A stretch of 64,000 bases of DNA from Sorangium cellulosum So0157-2. Lineage in GTDB: Bacteria > Myxococcota_A > Polyangia > Polyangiales > Polyangiaceae. Both the position numbers and the translations under genes were made by a program. Shown here one piece after another: positions 17,341 through 25,753 of this stretch. The notes under the pieces were generated by a model. It saw only the letters and a list, made by a program, of their open reading frames with translations, was not told where the DNA came from and did no database searches. The stretch lies in contig NC_021658.1 of the NCBI RefSeq assembly GCF_000418325.1, positions 8,322,001 through 8,386,000 of the forward strand, given 5' to 3'. Each line of letters opens with the position of its first letter. Positions within the stretch are counted from its first letter, which is position 1.

Positions 17341-17513
17341 TCCTCTGTCTTCCGTGCTCGTCCTTCGTCTTCCGTGCTCGTCCTCCGTCTTCCGTGCTCG
17401 TCCTTCGTGCGCGTGCGCGCTGAGTCCAGGGAATCGCGCACGCGCACGCGCACGCGAGAGGGAAGACGGAAGACGAAAGACGGAAGACGAAAGACGGAAG
17501 ACGGAGGGGTCCT
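17341..17513. repeat. Mirror-like inverted microsatellite between convergent genes
   Basis: The left part has three 20-base units of CTTCCGT-GCTCGTCC-type sequence (about 17348-17407). The right part (about 17458-17507) has repeated AGACGGAAGACGAA 14-base units, which are the complement of the left motif. Between them is a GCGCGTGCGCGC/GCGCACGCGCACGC alternating tract. The whole could fold into a long hairpin with slippage registers and may terminate both convergent genes. Confidence 0.6.
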
Positions 17514-17539
17514 CGCTGTGTGCGTCGAGCAGCTCTTCT

Positions 17540-18025
17540 TCACTGCGCGCTCCGGCGCCGTGCCAAGCGCGCGTCGAGGGACCAGCGCCCCGCGCCGACG
17601 AGGACGAGGAAGAGCGCGCCCAGCAGCATCGCCCAGTCCGTCCTCGCCTCGTGGACCATGCTCCAGAAGCCGTATTGCGGCAGCTTGCGCACGTGGAAGC
17701 CGAGGATGTCTCGGCCGAGCAGGATCGGGAGCTTTGTCGAGACCAGCGCGACGACCATGTCGATGACGAGCAGCGCGGCGGCGAACCGGGTCAGGAGCCC
17801 CGCGAGCACGAGCGCCCCGCAGACGATCTCGACCACCCCCACGAAAGGTCCCATGACCTCCGGCCAGGGAATGCCGATCTTGACGAACCGTCCGGCGCCG
17901 AGCTCCGCTGGATAGATGAACTTCTGGAGCCCTTCGGACAAGAAGACGGCCCCGACCGAGAGGCGCACGAGGAGCGTCGCCGCGGGCGCCTCGGAATCGA
18001 GCATCTTGCGCAGGTGGTTCATCAT
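17540..18025 (-). CDS. DoxX-family membrane protein
   Basis: A 161-residue protein with four transmembrane helices, typical of DoxX: ATLLVRLSVGAVFLSEGLQKF at ~20-40 contains the family signature, followed by MGPFVGVVEIVCGALVLAGLL, AAALLVIDMVVALVSTKLP and WAMLLGALFLVLVGAG. DoxX-like proteins act with redox or sulfur metabolism partners and in membrane stress; the substrate here is not evident. Two ATG codons start it (18025 and 18022). It diverges from the AraC regulator gene. Confidence 0.88.
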   Translation of the reverse strand: MMNHLRKMLDSEAPAATLLVRLSVGAVFLSEGLQKFIYPAELGAGRFVKIGIPWPEVMGPFVGVVEIVCGALVLAGLLTRFAAALLVIDMVVALVSTKLPILLGRDILGFHVRKLPQYGFWSMVHEARTDWAMLLGALFLVLVGAGRWSLDARLARRRSAQ

Positions 18026-18296
18026 TTCGTTCCGCCCTTCGTCGAGAACCCATCGAAGCGCGTAGACGGTCCTCGCAATCTCGTCAAGCTCGACCCCCTG
18101 CCGTAGAGCACGACCGGCGAGCCGACAATCCTGAAGCGTGCCTTGACGGTCCGCCGGCCGCCGATGCCCCAGCCGCCGACGCCCCAACCGCCGACGAACG
18201 ACCCGACATGTGCGCCGGAGCCGAGCGACAGACCGACGCAGGCGACCGCCGCGCAGCGATGTGGCCGGCGACGTGATTGTCGGCCACAATGCCCTC

Positions 18297-19175
18297 GTGT
18301 TGTATGTCCGCCACGTGCCGGGTCCGCCGCTCTCGGCGCACGTCGCCGAGCTCTGGTACCTTTCGGCTGCGCCGCCCCACGCGGCCGAGCGCATCCTGCC
18401 CTCCGGTACCCTCCAGCTGGTCGTCAACCTCGACGAGGACGAGCTCCGCATCTACGACGGCCCCACCCTTCGCCGCCACTCCGGCGCCGCCGTGTCGGGC
18501 GCGTACCAGGCCTCCTTCGGCGTCGACACACGCGAGCACGCGTCGATGGTCGGGGTCCAGTTCCGCCCCGGCGGCGCGTGGCCGTTCCTCGGCGCGCCGC
18601 CCGGCGCGCTGACCGACACGCACGCCGACCTCGCGGAGCTCTGGGGGCGACGGGCGGCGGAGCTCCGCGAGCGCCTGTGCGCGGCGCCGGATCCGCGCGC
18701 TCGCTTCGCGCTGCTCGAGCGCGCGCTGCTCGACCGCCTTTCGGGTGCGCGCCCCGGTCATCCCGTGGTGCCGCACGCGATCGCGGCGCTCGAGGGAGGC
18801 GAGAGGCGCGTCGCCGACGTCGCGGCCACGCTCGGCATCAGCCACCGGCGGCTCATCGACGTGTTCACCGCCGAGACCGGCCTCGCCCCGAAGGCCTTCG
18901 CCCGGATCACACGCTTCCGGCGGGCGCTCTCGCGGGCCGAGAGGGAGCGCGAGCCGGACTGGGCCCGACTCGCTGCCGAGTCGGGGTTCTGCGATCAGTC
19001 GCACCTGATCCGCGAGTTCGTGGCCCTCTCCGGCAATCCGCCGACCGCGCTCATCGCTCGGTCCTCCCGCGAGCACGTCAAGCTGCACCACATCGCCATC
19101 GCCGCGTCGGCCGCGCCGGATGGGGCGCGCGGAAGCGACCGGCAGCGCGCGCGACCTCGAAGTAAAGTGGCGTGA
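18297..19175 (+). CDS. AraC-family transcriptional regulator
   Basis: About 290 residues. The N-terminal domain (LYVRHVPGPPLSAHVAELWYL... ILPSGTLQLVVNL) is the DUF6597-type sensor found in many AraC proteins. The C-terminal part (~165-265) has two helix-turn-helices: VADVAATLGISHRRLIDVF and WARLAAESGFCDQSHLIREF, the second followed by LSGNPPTAL. Start GTG 18297 is chosen because conservation begins at LYVRHV; ATG 18210 or GTG 18273 would add Arg-rich residues of low likelihood. It is divergent from doxX and may control it. Confidence 0.85.
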   Translation: MLYVRHVPGPPLSAHVAELWYLSAAPPHAAERILPSGTLQLVVNLDEDELRIYDGPTLRRHSGAAVSGAYQASFGVDTREHASMVGVQFRPGGAWPFLGAPPGALTDTHADLAELWGRRAAELRERLCAAPDPRARFALLERALLDRLSGARPGHPVVPHAIAALEGGERRVADVAATLGISHRRLIDVFTAETGLAPKAFARITRFRRALSRAEREREPDWARLAAESGFCDQSHLIREFVALSGNPPTALIARSSREHVKLHHIAIAASAAPDGARGSDRQRARPRSKVA

Positions 19176-19228
19176 TCCGGTGACTGCGAAGGATGCGACC
19201 ACAATAAGAATTTCTGCCCGGTACGCGG

Positions 19229-20110
19229 CTAACCCGCCGATGCCTCGTGGAGCTCGACCGGGTTGCCGTCCGGATCTTCGACCTGAATCTGCGCGCCCCC
19301 CACGCCGCGTTCGATCTCGTTTCGGAAGGGTCTCTCGGCCGCACGGAGTCGCTCGATGAGCGCGGCGATGTCGCCGACGTAGAGGACGACGCGGTTCCAA
19401 CCGCCGGCGACCTGAGCGCGGCCGTCGGGCATCGGGCGCGCGCCGGAGCTGCCGGGCCCGCTCAGGAGCAAGCGCAGGTCGCCGCGCGAGACCGCCGCGA
19501 ACTCCGTGCCGGACTGCATGTCGAGCGCGAAGCCGAGTCGCTCGGTGTAGAAGAGAACGGCGCGATCGACGTCCGTGACCTGGTAGCGGACGACCGCCGA
19601 GGTGGCATTGGGGCCTCCCGCGGTCGAGGCCGATTCCGCCGGTGCCTCGTGGAGCTCGATCGGGTTGCCGTCCGGATCTTCGACCTGAATCTGCGCGCCC
19701 CCCACGCCGCGTTCGATCTCGTTTCGGAAGGGTGTCTCGGCCGCACGGAGTCGCTCGATGAGCGCGGCGAAGTCGCCGACGTAGAGGACGACGCGGTTCC
19801 AACCGCCGGCGACCTGAGCGCGGCCGTCGGGCATCGGGCGCGCGCCGGAGCTGCCGGGTCCGCTCAGGAGCAAGCGCAGATCGCCGCGCGAGACCGCCGC
19901 GAACTCCTTGCCGGACTGCATGTCGAGCGCGAAGCCGAGCCGCTCGGTGTAGAAGAGAACGGCGCGATCGACGTCCGTGACTTGGTAGCGGACGACGGCC
20001 AAGGTGGCATTGGGGCTCCCCGTGTCCGGGGTCGGTTCCGTGGTTTGGGACATGCAGCCTCCGAGGAAGAAAATGACCAGGATGAGGATGATCTTGCGGA
20101 TGATCTTCAT
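19229..20110 (-). CDS. Lipoprotein with two tandem VOC (glyoxalase) domains
   Basis: A 293-residue lipoprotein. Signal peptide KIIRKIILILVIFFLGGC (lipobox Cys ~19), then two nearly identical VOC domains (~32-155 and ~166-290). Each has AVVRYQVTDVDRAVLFYTERLGF, a central GWNRVVLYVGD and the end IQVEDPDGNP(I/V)ELHEA. The two copies differ at only a few residues, implying a recent internal duplication. Paired VOC modules build one glyoxalase/dioxygenase-type metal site. Envelope location for a VOC enzyme is unusual; a binding role is possible. Confidence 0.88.
   Translation of the reverse strand: MKIIRKIILILVIFFLGGCMSQTTEPTPDTGSPNATLAVVRYQVTDVDRAVLFYTERLGFALDMQSGKEFAAVSRGDLRLLLSGPGSSGARPMPDGRAQVAGGWNRVVLYVGDFAALIERLRAAETPFRNEIERGVGGAQIQVEDPDGNPIELHEAPAESASTAGGPNATSAVVRYQVTDVDRAVLFYTERLGFALDMQSGTEFAAVSRGDLRLLLSGPGSSGARPMPDGRAQVAGGWNRVVLYVGDIAALIERLRAAERPFRNEIERGVGGAQIQVEDPDGNPVELHEASAG
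19235..20038. repeat. 402-bp tandem duplication inside the VOC gene
   Basis: Identical landmarks recur 402 bases apart, for example the TGCCTCGTGGAGCTCGA block at 19241 and at 19643, and the copies are nearly identical at the DNA level, including third codon positions. 402 bases is 134 codons, so the frame is preserved. This is the DNA basis of the two VOC domains. Confidence 0.9.
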
Positions 20111-20268
20111 GCGCCGATTCTGTTGCCCGCGTGTGCCGCCGTATTGGACAAATTGGAAGCCGTGGGTCGTCCTCGGCCATCCTCGCGAGAACAGCCAGGG
20201 GCGCGCGAGCGGCGGCGGCACCGGTGGGCCGCGACGACCGGCGCGCGGCGAGCGCCCCGCCGCGCGCC

Positions 20269-21483
20269 TCAGGCGTGGCTGGCCACGGTGAGGCGCTCGC
20301 GCTCCGCCCACATGCCGATGATCCGCCGCGGCTGCCCGTCGGCGCGGCGGTTCGCGAACCCCCGTATCTGAACGATGGCCCGCGCGCGCGGATCGACCTC
20401 GATCGTGAAGCGCCGGACCGGTGCCCCCTCCCCGGCCTGACGGCGCAACGACCAGAGGCTCGACACGCCGCGCACGCAGCGATCCTCGTAGCTCGCGACG
20501 CAGTGCCGGAGCGCGCGCCCCTCGGCCACGAGCTCGCCGCTGCTCAGGAGCTCCGCGATCGACCACTCGGCCGGCCCCTCCTCGGCCTCCGGCCTCGGCG
20601 GCTCGGCGTAGCGGAAGCCTTGTAGCCTGGACGCCGGCCAGGTCCGGCCGGTGCCGCGGCGAACCGCGAGCTCGGCGTGCCAGGCGTCGACGATGCGCAG
20701 GAGCGACTGAGGCGTCCGCCCGGCCAGCGAGAAATCGGGATCCGGGGGCCCCTTGATCGAGGGCCCCGCGTCGGTCGCGATCTCGGTCGGGCGGACGCAC
20801 CGCGCGTAGAGGAAGTCGATGATGGTCGTGACGCGGATCGGGCCGAGGGCGTCCCAGTAGCGAGCAAAGAAGCGCAAGGCCTGGCGCCACAGGTCCCCGT
20901 GGCCGAGATCGGCGGCGAGGTCCGTCGTCAGGATGGTGTCGACGAGCTCCGGCGGGCCGTCGAGGGCGAGGATCTCCGCGCGCCGCATCGCCGCCTGCAG
21001 CGAGAGGTGCGGCGGCGAGGTCAAGAGGATGTGCTCCATGCGGCGGGTCATCCGCACCGGCAGCCCGGCGATCTCGCGGAACGGCCGGCCGTTCGCGTGC
21101 TCGATGAACCAGCGCTGCGGCTCCGGGTCGTCGGCGAGCCACACGGAGACGAAGCCGCGCGGGACGGCGTAGCGGCCGACGACGTGCTGCGCGAGCGCGT
21201 GAATCAGCGCATTCACGCCGGCATCGCCGCCCGCCCAGGTGGCCGCCGAGGCGACGTGCGCCGCGTGGTGGCGCGCGAGGTTCTTGAGCGCCCGGACGGC
21301 CGCGGCGCGCGACGCAGCGTCGCGGCCGGCGCACAGCAGCGTCGAGCGCTCGCGGGCGTGACCGAGCAAAGAGGCGAAGGCGGAGCGCGCCGCGAGGTCG
21401 CCCGCGAGCTCCGAAAAGGCGCCACGGACGGCCCGATCGAGCGCGCGCCGGGCATGGCGATGAAAACTGATGGTGTTCGACAC
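20269..21483 (-). CDS. PcfJ-domain protein
   Basis: A 404-residue soluble protein from GTG 21483. The C-terminal ~150 residues hold the PcfJ-like motif GRALRHCVASYEDRCVRGVSS followed by SLWSLR and RAIVQIRGFANR, as in PcfJ proteins of conjugative plasmids and phages. The N-terminal two thirds are helical, with no motif I recognise. PcfJ proteins are usually plasmid- or phage-borne; here the neighbours are ordinary chromosomal genes with no integrase or transfer genes, so it may be a resident copy. Confidence 0.75.
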   Translation of the reverse strand: MSNTISFHRHARRALDRAVRGAFSELAGDLAARSAFASLLGHARERSTLLCAGRDAASRAAAVRALKNLARHHAAHVASAATWAGGDAGVNALIHALAQHVVGRYAVPRGFVSVWLADDPEPQRWFIEHANGRPFREIAGLPVRMTRRMEHILLTSPPHLSLQAAMRRAEILALDGPPELVDTILTTDLAADLGHGDLWRQALRFFARYWDALGPIRVTTIIDFLYARCVRPTEIATDAGPSIKGPPDPDFSLAGRTPQSLLRIVDAWHAELAVRRGTGRTWPASRLQGFRYAEPPRPEAEEGPAEWSIAELLSSGELVAEGRALRHCVASYEDRCVRGVSSLWSLRRQAGEGAPVRRFTIEVDPRARAIVQIRGFANRRADGQPRRIIGMWAERERLTVASHA

Positions 21484-21782
21484 GAGCCGTTCTCCTCGCG
21501 TGGACCGAGACCTCGGCCACGCCGTGCGGATGGGGAGGCGCCGAACGACGAGGGCCCTGCAGTGGGCCGCTCGCCGCACACCGGCGCCCGTTCAGCACGC
21601 ACACGCACGCCGCGCGAGGCCTCGCTCGCCCGGGGGCGAGGGGCAGCTCACACGGCGTGTCGCTCAGGAGAAACGGAAGAAACGCACGTGGGCACTATGC
21701 TGGACCCCGGCGCGAGGGTCAAGCTGGCTCCGCCGCCAAGGCGACTCCACGCATTCGAGCGCCGTTCACGAGAGCGCTTCGA

Positions 21783-22011
21783 GACATGCGCTACGGAGGG
21801 CCGGCGTGCGGTGTGCGCGCGTTGTCGCCGGACTACCTGGGATCGGGCTACAGCGATCGCCCATTTCATCAGCGCCGGCGCGAAGGCGTATCTCCGCGAT
21901 CTCCCCGACGCGGAGCTCCACTGGCTCGACGCGGGGCACTTCGCCGTGGAGGAGCGGCCGGTCGAGATCGCCCAGCACATCACGCGCTTCATGGAGCGGC
22001 TCCCCCGCTGA
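21783..22011 (+). pseudogene. Remnant of an alpha/beta hydrolase
   Basis: Two pieces of an alpha/beta hydrolase survive in different frames. The first (about 21820-21870) reads LSPDYLGSGYSDRP, the strand-4 oxyanion region. The second (about 21867-22011) reads AKAYLRDLPDAELHWLDAGHFAVEERP and ends FMERLPR, the catalytic-His tail. The nucleophile elbow and cap (some 150 residues) between them are gone, so a deletion with frameshift has destroyed the gene. Confidence 0.75.
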
Positions 22012-22064
22012 GCCCGCGCGGCATCGCGCCGCCCGCTCCAGGGACGAGTCCGGGCGGCGCGGCG

Positions 22065-23903
22065 CTACCGCGGGACCGGCGGGGCCACGACGTCGTTGAT
22101 GCGCTCGACGTTGCCGCCGGCGGGGTAGCCGTACGAGGCGTAGAAGTCCGTCCCCCAGACGGTGACGCCGAAGGCGCCCGCGCTGCGCGCCTCGTGCAGG
22201 CTCGTCTCGCACGCGGGGCTCGCGCCCACGAAGCCGCGGCTCAGATCGACGTGCGCCACCTCGAACGCGCCCGCGGCCCCGACCCGGCGCCACCCGGTCA
22301 CCGGACCGAGACAGCTCAGCTCCACGTCGGCGAAGCCGTTCGGGCCCTTGACGCGGGTGATCACCAGGCTCGTCGTGGCGTAGGTCGGATCGGTGAAGAA
22401 CACGTACCGTTCAAGGAACTGCTCGGGCGGCAGCTGGATGACCCACTCCTCGTCCCCGAGCATGCACGGGGAGCCGGCGATCGGGATCTCCGCCGCGCAG
22501 CCGGGTCGCGTCCAGGCGGGGGCGCCGGGCATGTAGTGCGTGAGCATGAAGGGGTGATCGCCGTCCTGGGACCGCACCGAGAACAGCGAGGTCGCCTCGA
22601 ACTCGGCGACCTCGCCCGCCGCCAGGGCGGCCGGCGCGCCCGGAGGCGGCGCCGGATCCCACGAGAGCGCCGTGCCGTCGGCCACGCCGAGCAGGCGGTA
22701 GACGACGCTCTCCGGCTCCTGCGAGGCCAGCCGCGAGACCACGCCGGCGCCGACGTACTCGCTGCCGAGGGCGCTGATCGGCGCGATCTGCTGGTGGGCG
22801 GCGTCCTGACCGCCGCCGGCCGGGGAGGTGTCGGTGGCCACCTGCAGGTAGGTGTTGCCGGTCCACACGCCGATGGGCTTGCTCGACTGGAGGACGGCGC
22901 CGCTCGGGTCGGCGCCCATCCATTGCATCACGTCGCCGGCGTCGAGCGTCACCCGCGTGGCGGCGTTGGCCGGCGCGCCCGGGGCCCCGCCGCCGCCGGG
23001 GAGGCGCGACGGGGGCACGAGATCCACGGTGGTGTCGTCCTCGGCGGCGACGATCATCAACCACGACTTGCCGAGGCCGCGAGCGTGCGGCGCCAGGGCG
23101 ACGTAGTTCTTGCCCCACGTGCTGCGCGGGAACAGGAGCGAGGCGCTGGGGAGGAAGCTGCTCGCCCCGCCGTACGGCAGGATGTCGTACGCCGACACCG
23201 GCGTGTCCGACGCGACCTGGAACGCGGCGCCGGTGCCGCTGTCGTGCACCGCGACGTCGGCGAGGACGGCGGGCGCCCGCGGGCACTCGAGCGACCCAAA
23301 CGAGCTCGCCGCCCCCGGCCGGTGCGAGAGGAACAGCACCGCCACCTCGCCCGGCGGGATGCCGCTTTCGGGCAAGCGCGTGTACGTGGTGCTCGGTCCG
23401 ATGCCGCTCGGGAGGTAGGTGAACGCGCTCGCGTCGAGCGACTCGCCGCCGTAGGCAACGCGGATGCTGGCGTGGCGGGGCCAGGTGTTCGCGAGGAAGA
23501 CTGCATGGCACGCGCCGCTGTAAACGGAGGCGTCGAGCTCGTTCTGGAAGAACGGCGGCGACGGCGCGAGGTAATCGCACCCGATGGATCCGCCCGCCTT
23601 CTCCGCGGCCTCGCACGCGGGGACGCACCGCCCCTGGAAACACCCCAGCTCGGGCGGGCACACCGCGACGACGTTTCCCTCGGCGTCCACGACGTCTCTC
23701 ATGTCCGCGGAGCACCCGCTCCCCGTCCCGCCGCCGGTGACGTCGCCGAAGTTCAGGTCGCCGCCAGCCCCCGAGCCGGCGTCCCCCGTCCCGGCCGACC
23801 ACGTCGGTGGGCCGAGGGGTGGGTCCGCCGTCGGGGTGCAGGCAGCGGCGGCGGGGGACGAGGCCAATCCTGCCCAAAGAAGATAAGTGGAGAAGGACCT
23901 CAC
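22065..23903 (-). CDS. Secreted IgGFc-binding-domain-like surface protein
   Basis: A 612-residue exported protein. Signal peptide at ~1-21, then a Gly/Thr linker and a short Cys-rich knot (CSADMRD... CPPELGCFQGRCVPAC), followed by the IgGFc-binding N-terminal domain region: FLANTWPRHASIRVAYGG, SAYDILPYGGASSFLPSASLL, SSKPIGVWTGNTYLQV, DGDHPFMLTHYMPG and EWVIQLPPEQFLERYVFFTDPTY. Proteins with this layout are numerous in Polyangiales and are thought to be cell-surface adhesins. The Fc-binding name comes from the mammalian family and does not imply antibody binding here. Confidence 0.88.
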   Translation of the reverse strand: MRSFSTYLLWAGLASSPAAAACTPTADPPLGPPTWSAGTGDAGSGAGGDLNFGDVTGGGTGSGCSADMRDVVDAEGNVVAVCPPELGCFQGRCVPACEAAEKAGGSIGCDYLAPSPPFFQNELDASVYSGACHAVFLANTWPRHASIRVAYGGESLDASAFTYLPSGIGPSTTYTRLPESGIPPGEVAVLFLSHRPGAASSFGSLECPRAPAVLADVAVHDSGTGAAFQVASDTPVSAYDILPYGGASSFLPSASLLFPRSTWGKNYVALAPHARGLGKSWLMIVAAEDDTTVDLVPPSRLPGGGGAPGAPANAATRVTLDAGDVMQWMGADPSGAVLQSSKPIGVWTGNTYLQVATDTSPAGGGQDAAHQQIAPISALGSEYVGAGVVSRLASQEPESVVYRLLGVADGTALSWDPAPPPGAPAALAAGEVAEFEATSLFSVRSQDGDHPFMLTHYMPGAPAWTRPGCAAEIPIAGSPCMLGDEEWVIQLPPEQFLERYVFFTDPTYATTSLVITRVKGPNGFADVELSCLGPVTGWRRVGAAGAFEVAHVDLSRGFVGASPACETSLHEARSAGAFGVTVWGTDFYASYGYPAGGNVERINDVVAPPVPR

Positions 23904-24609
23904 CTCACGAAGACATCGTGTCGCCGGAGACCTGTCAAGCGCGGTCCGGCCGAGGGCGCGCGGGGCGCCCCGCAGCGACGCGAACTCCCTCGGAAAATCC
24001 TCGTGGCGCGCCCCGGCAAAGCAACAAGCCGACGGCGCGGCGAGCGGCTCGACGAGGCGGCGACCGGCGGGGAAACGTGCTGGCGAAGCCGATGCGGCTC
24101 GTGATCACGGCGTCCGCGTCCTCGCGGGTGATCCGCGGATCGCGGACGATGTTGACGACCGCGTCGACGCGGCGCTGGTTGCCCTGGCCAGGTCTTGCCG
24201 ATTTGCAGGAGCCCGCCTCGCTCGGCCGAGCGATCGACCTTGGGAACGAGCGCGCGCAGCAGGCGCGCCTGGTTCTCGGGGCAATGGCCGCGCTGGCCAG
24301 TACGTGCGACCGCTGGAGAACCTCGGCATCCTCCGGCACCACCAGCCGACATCGTTCGAAGCCGCGTCCCTGGCAGGATTTCTGATCCGCGGTACCAGCG
24401 TGCCCCCAGGGTTGCGGCGCAGGTCGACGACCCGAATCTGGACGCCTCCTGGCCTGTCCGGAAGGTGAGCGACCCCTGAAAAGAACCCGATCGACCTGCG
24501 CAAACACGGCGCCGACCCGCTCCGGGAAGCCCCGGGGCTCCCCGGGACGGGTCGGCGACCCGTCCAGCGCCCCCTGGAGACTTCCCGGCCGGGTCGCCGA
24601 CCTGTTCAG
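23904..24609. other. Degraded or non-coding region
   Basis: About 700 bases without an intact gene. On the minus strand, scattered pieces in three frames look eroded coding sequence, for example LLRALVPKVDRSAERGG and LLQIGKTWPG near 24190-24290, VDAVVNIVRDPRITREDADA near 24110-24170, and VVDLRRNPGG near 24420-24440. They do not join into one frame and I cannot name the ancestral gene. Confidence 0.45.
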
Positions 24610-24720
24610 GGATACCTCCCGGCCTGCCGGACGGCTCATCGACCCGCCGAGGGATACCTCCCGGCCTGCCGGACGGCGCATCGACCTGACGACGGCGATC
24701 TCCCGACCTGCCGGACAGGG
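24610..24720. repeat. 42-bp tandem repeats
   Basis: Units starting GGATACCTCCCGGCCTGCC begin at 24610 and 24652, and a diverged one at 24694; traces of an earlier unit are at about 24570-24609. 42 bases is a codon multiple, and the minus strand reads as a repeating RPAGREVSL peptide, but no start or domain supports translation. It lies just past the 3' end of the membrane-protein gene at 24725. Confidence 0.75.
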
Positions 24721-24724
24721 CGGC

Positions 24725-25372
24725 TCAGAAGCGACCGACGAGCCCGAGACCGGCGCTGCTCGGACCGAACGCCATGGGCGCCGGGAGCACGATGGGCTTG
24801 CTGACGTCGTCGCGGACGAGCACCGTTTTCGGCACGAGGAGGCCGGGCAAGAGCAAGGCGGCGCCCGTGATCTGGACGAGCCCGTCGAGGACGAGGCCCA
24901 TGGTCTCGAGGTCGTCCTGCTGGGTCGTGGCCAGGGTGAGGAACGGGCCCACGCACGGCACGAACAGCGCCGCATAGCCCGAGGAGCCGCGGTACACCGC
25001 GTCGCCGCCGCCGATCGCGGTGAACAGGTAGACGGTCCCGAAGACGATCGCGCCGCTGATGACGAGCCCCTTGCGGACGCGCGTCTCCGGGTGATAGCCG
25101 GGAGGCACCGGCTCACCCTCTCTCCACGGGAGCACCTTCGGGCCCGCGGCCGGAGCAGCGTAGCCGCCGTAGAAGCCGGGAGGCGGGGGAGCCTGCGGCG
25201 CAGGCGGGGGTTGCTCCTGCATGGGGGGCGGAGCAGGCGGCGAGGCGTCGTCGGCCCACGCCTGGCCGGCGCCGGAGACGGCCATGATCATCCCGGTCGC
25301 GACGGCGAGCGACCATCGTTCAAGCGACCGTCGATTCGAACCTTCCGCCCGTCCTCGCGCGCGCTCTCGCAT
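24725..25372 (-). CDS. Exported/membrane protein with Pro-rich segment
   Basis: A 215-residue protein from ATG 25372. A signal peptide (~20-40, LAVATGMIMAVSGAGQAWA) leads to a Pro-rich stretch (~45-70), then three or four hydrophobic helices (GLVISGAIVFGTVYLFTAIGG; YAALFVPCVGPFLTLA; LVQITGAALLLPGLLV). This architecture is common in Polyangiales hypothetical inner-membrane proteins with no known role. It diverges from leuA across a 380-base leader region. Confidence 0.75.
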   Translation of the reverse strand: MRERARGRAEGSNRRSLERWSLAVATGMIMAVSGAGQAWADDASPPAPPPMQEQPPPAPQAPPPPGFYGGYAAPAAGPKVLPWREGEPVPPGYHPETRVRKGLVISGAIVFGTVYLFTAIGGGDAVYRGSSGYAALFVPCVGPFLTLATTQQDDLETMGLVLDGLVQITGAALLLPGLLVPKTVLVRDDVSKPIVLPAPMAFGPSSAGLGLVGRF

Positions 25373-25572
25373 CCTCCATCCCCTCTTGCCTGGAGTGCCC
25401 GATCTGCGATCGTACACGAGGAGCGGTGTGCCGCGGCGTCGACCTTCGCGCGGGATCCGCGTCGGGCGGGGCACACCGCAGCGCAGGTGTGCCCGCCCGC
25501 GTACACGCGCTCGCCGTCGCCCCGCGCCGCGACGCTGGACAAGCAGGAGAACGTTCGCTAGATTGCCAGGCG

Positions 25573-25647
25573 ATGTCTGTCGTGCCCGCGCGCGCCCTTC
25601 GCCCCTGCCTAGGCCTACGGCCTCGGGGGCTCTGCGCGCGCTGCTGA
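25573..25647 (+). CDS. Candidate leucine leader peptide upstream of leuA
   Basis: A 24-residue frame from ATG 25573 ending TGA 25645-25647, 107 bases before leuA. It contains four Leu codons including two CTA (codons 13 and 15, CTA-GGC-CTA), the rarest Leu codon in a GC-rich genome. Classical leu leader peptides of enterobacteria also use rare CUA codons for attenuation. Hairpin-forming sequence follows. The ribosome-binding site (AGG only) is weak, and no leader of this type is known to me in myxobacteria, so this is inference. Confidence 0.4.
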   Translation: MSVVPARALRPCLGLRPRGLCARC

Positions 25648-25753
25648 CGACATCCATCTTCGCAGCCTGGCCCCCGTCGGTTCCTTGTCCCGGTGGGGGT
25701 CCTCGCATCGTCGTCGCGACGACTCCCATCTCCAGCTTTCAGGGAGTCCTGTC
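25648..25753 (+). promoter_or_regulatory. Hairpin-rich leuA leader
   Basis: Downstream of the candidate leader peptide, CCCCCGTCGG and CCGGTGGGGG (about 25673-25701) can pair over ten positions with two G-U wobbles around a 9-base loop. A perfect 14-base palindrome GTCGTCGCGACGAC follows at about 25711-25724. Neither is followed by a U-run. They could act as attenuator or anti-attenuator stems. Confidence 0.4.

Noticed and set aside
21657..24104. An 815-codon plus-strand frame opposite the IgGFc-like gene
   Set aside because: Antisense shadow; the minus frame has a signal peptide and coherent domain.
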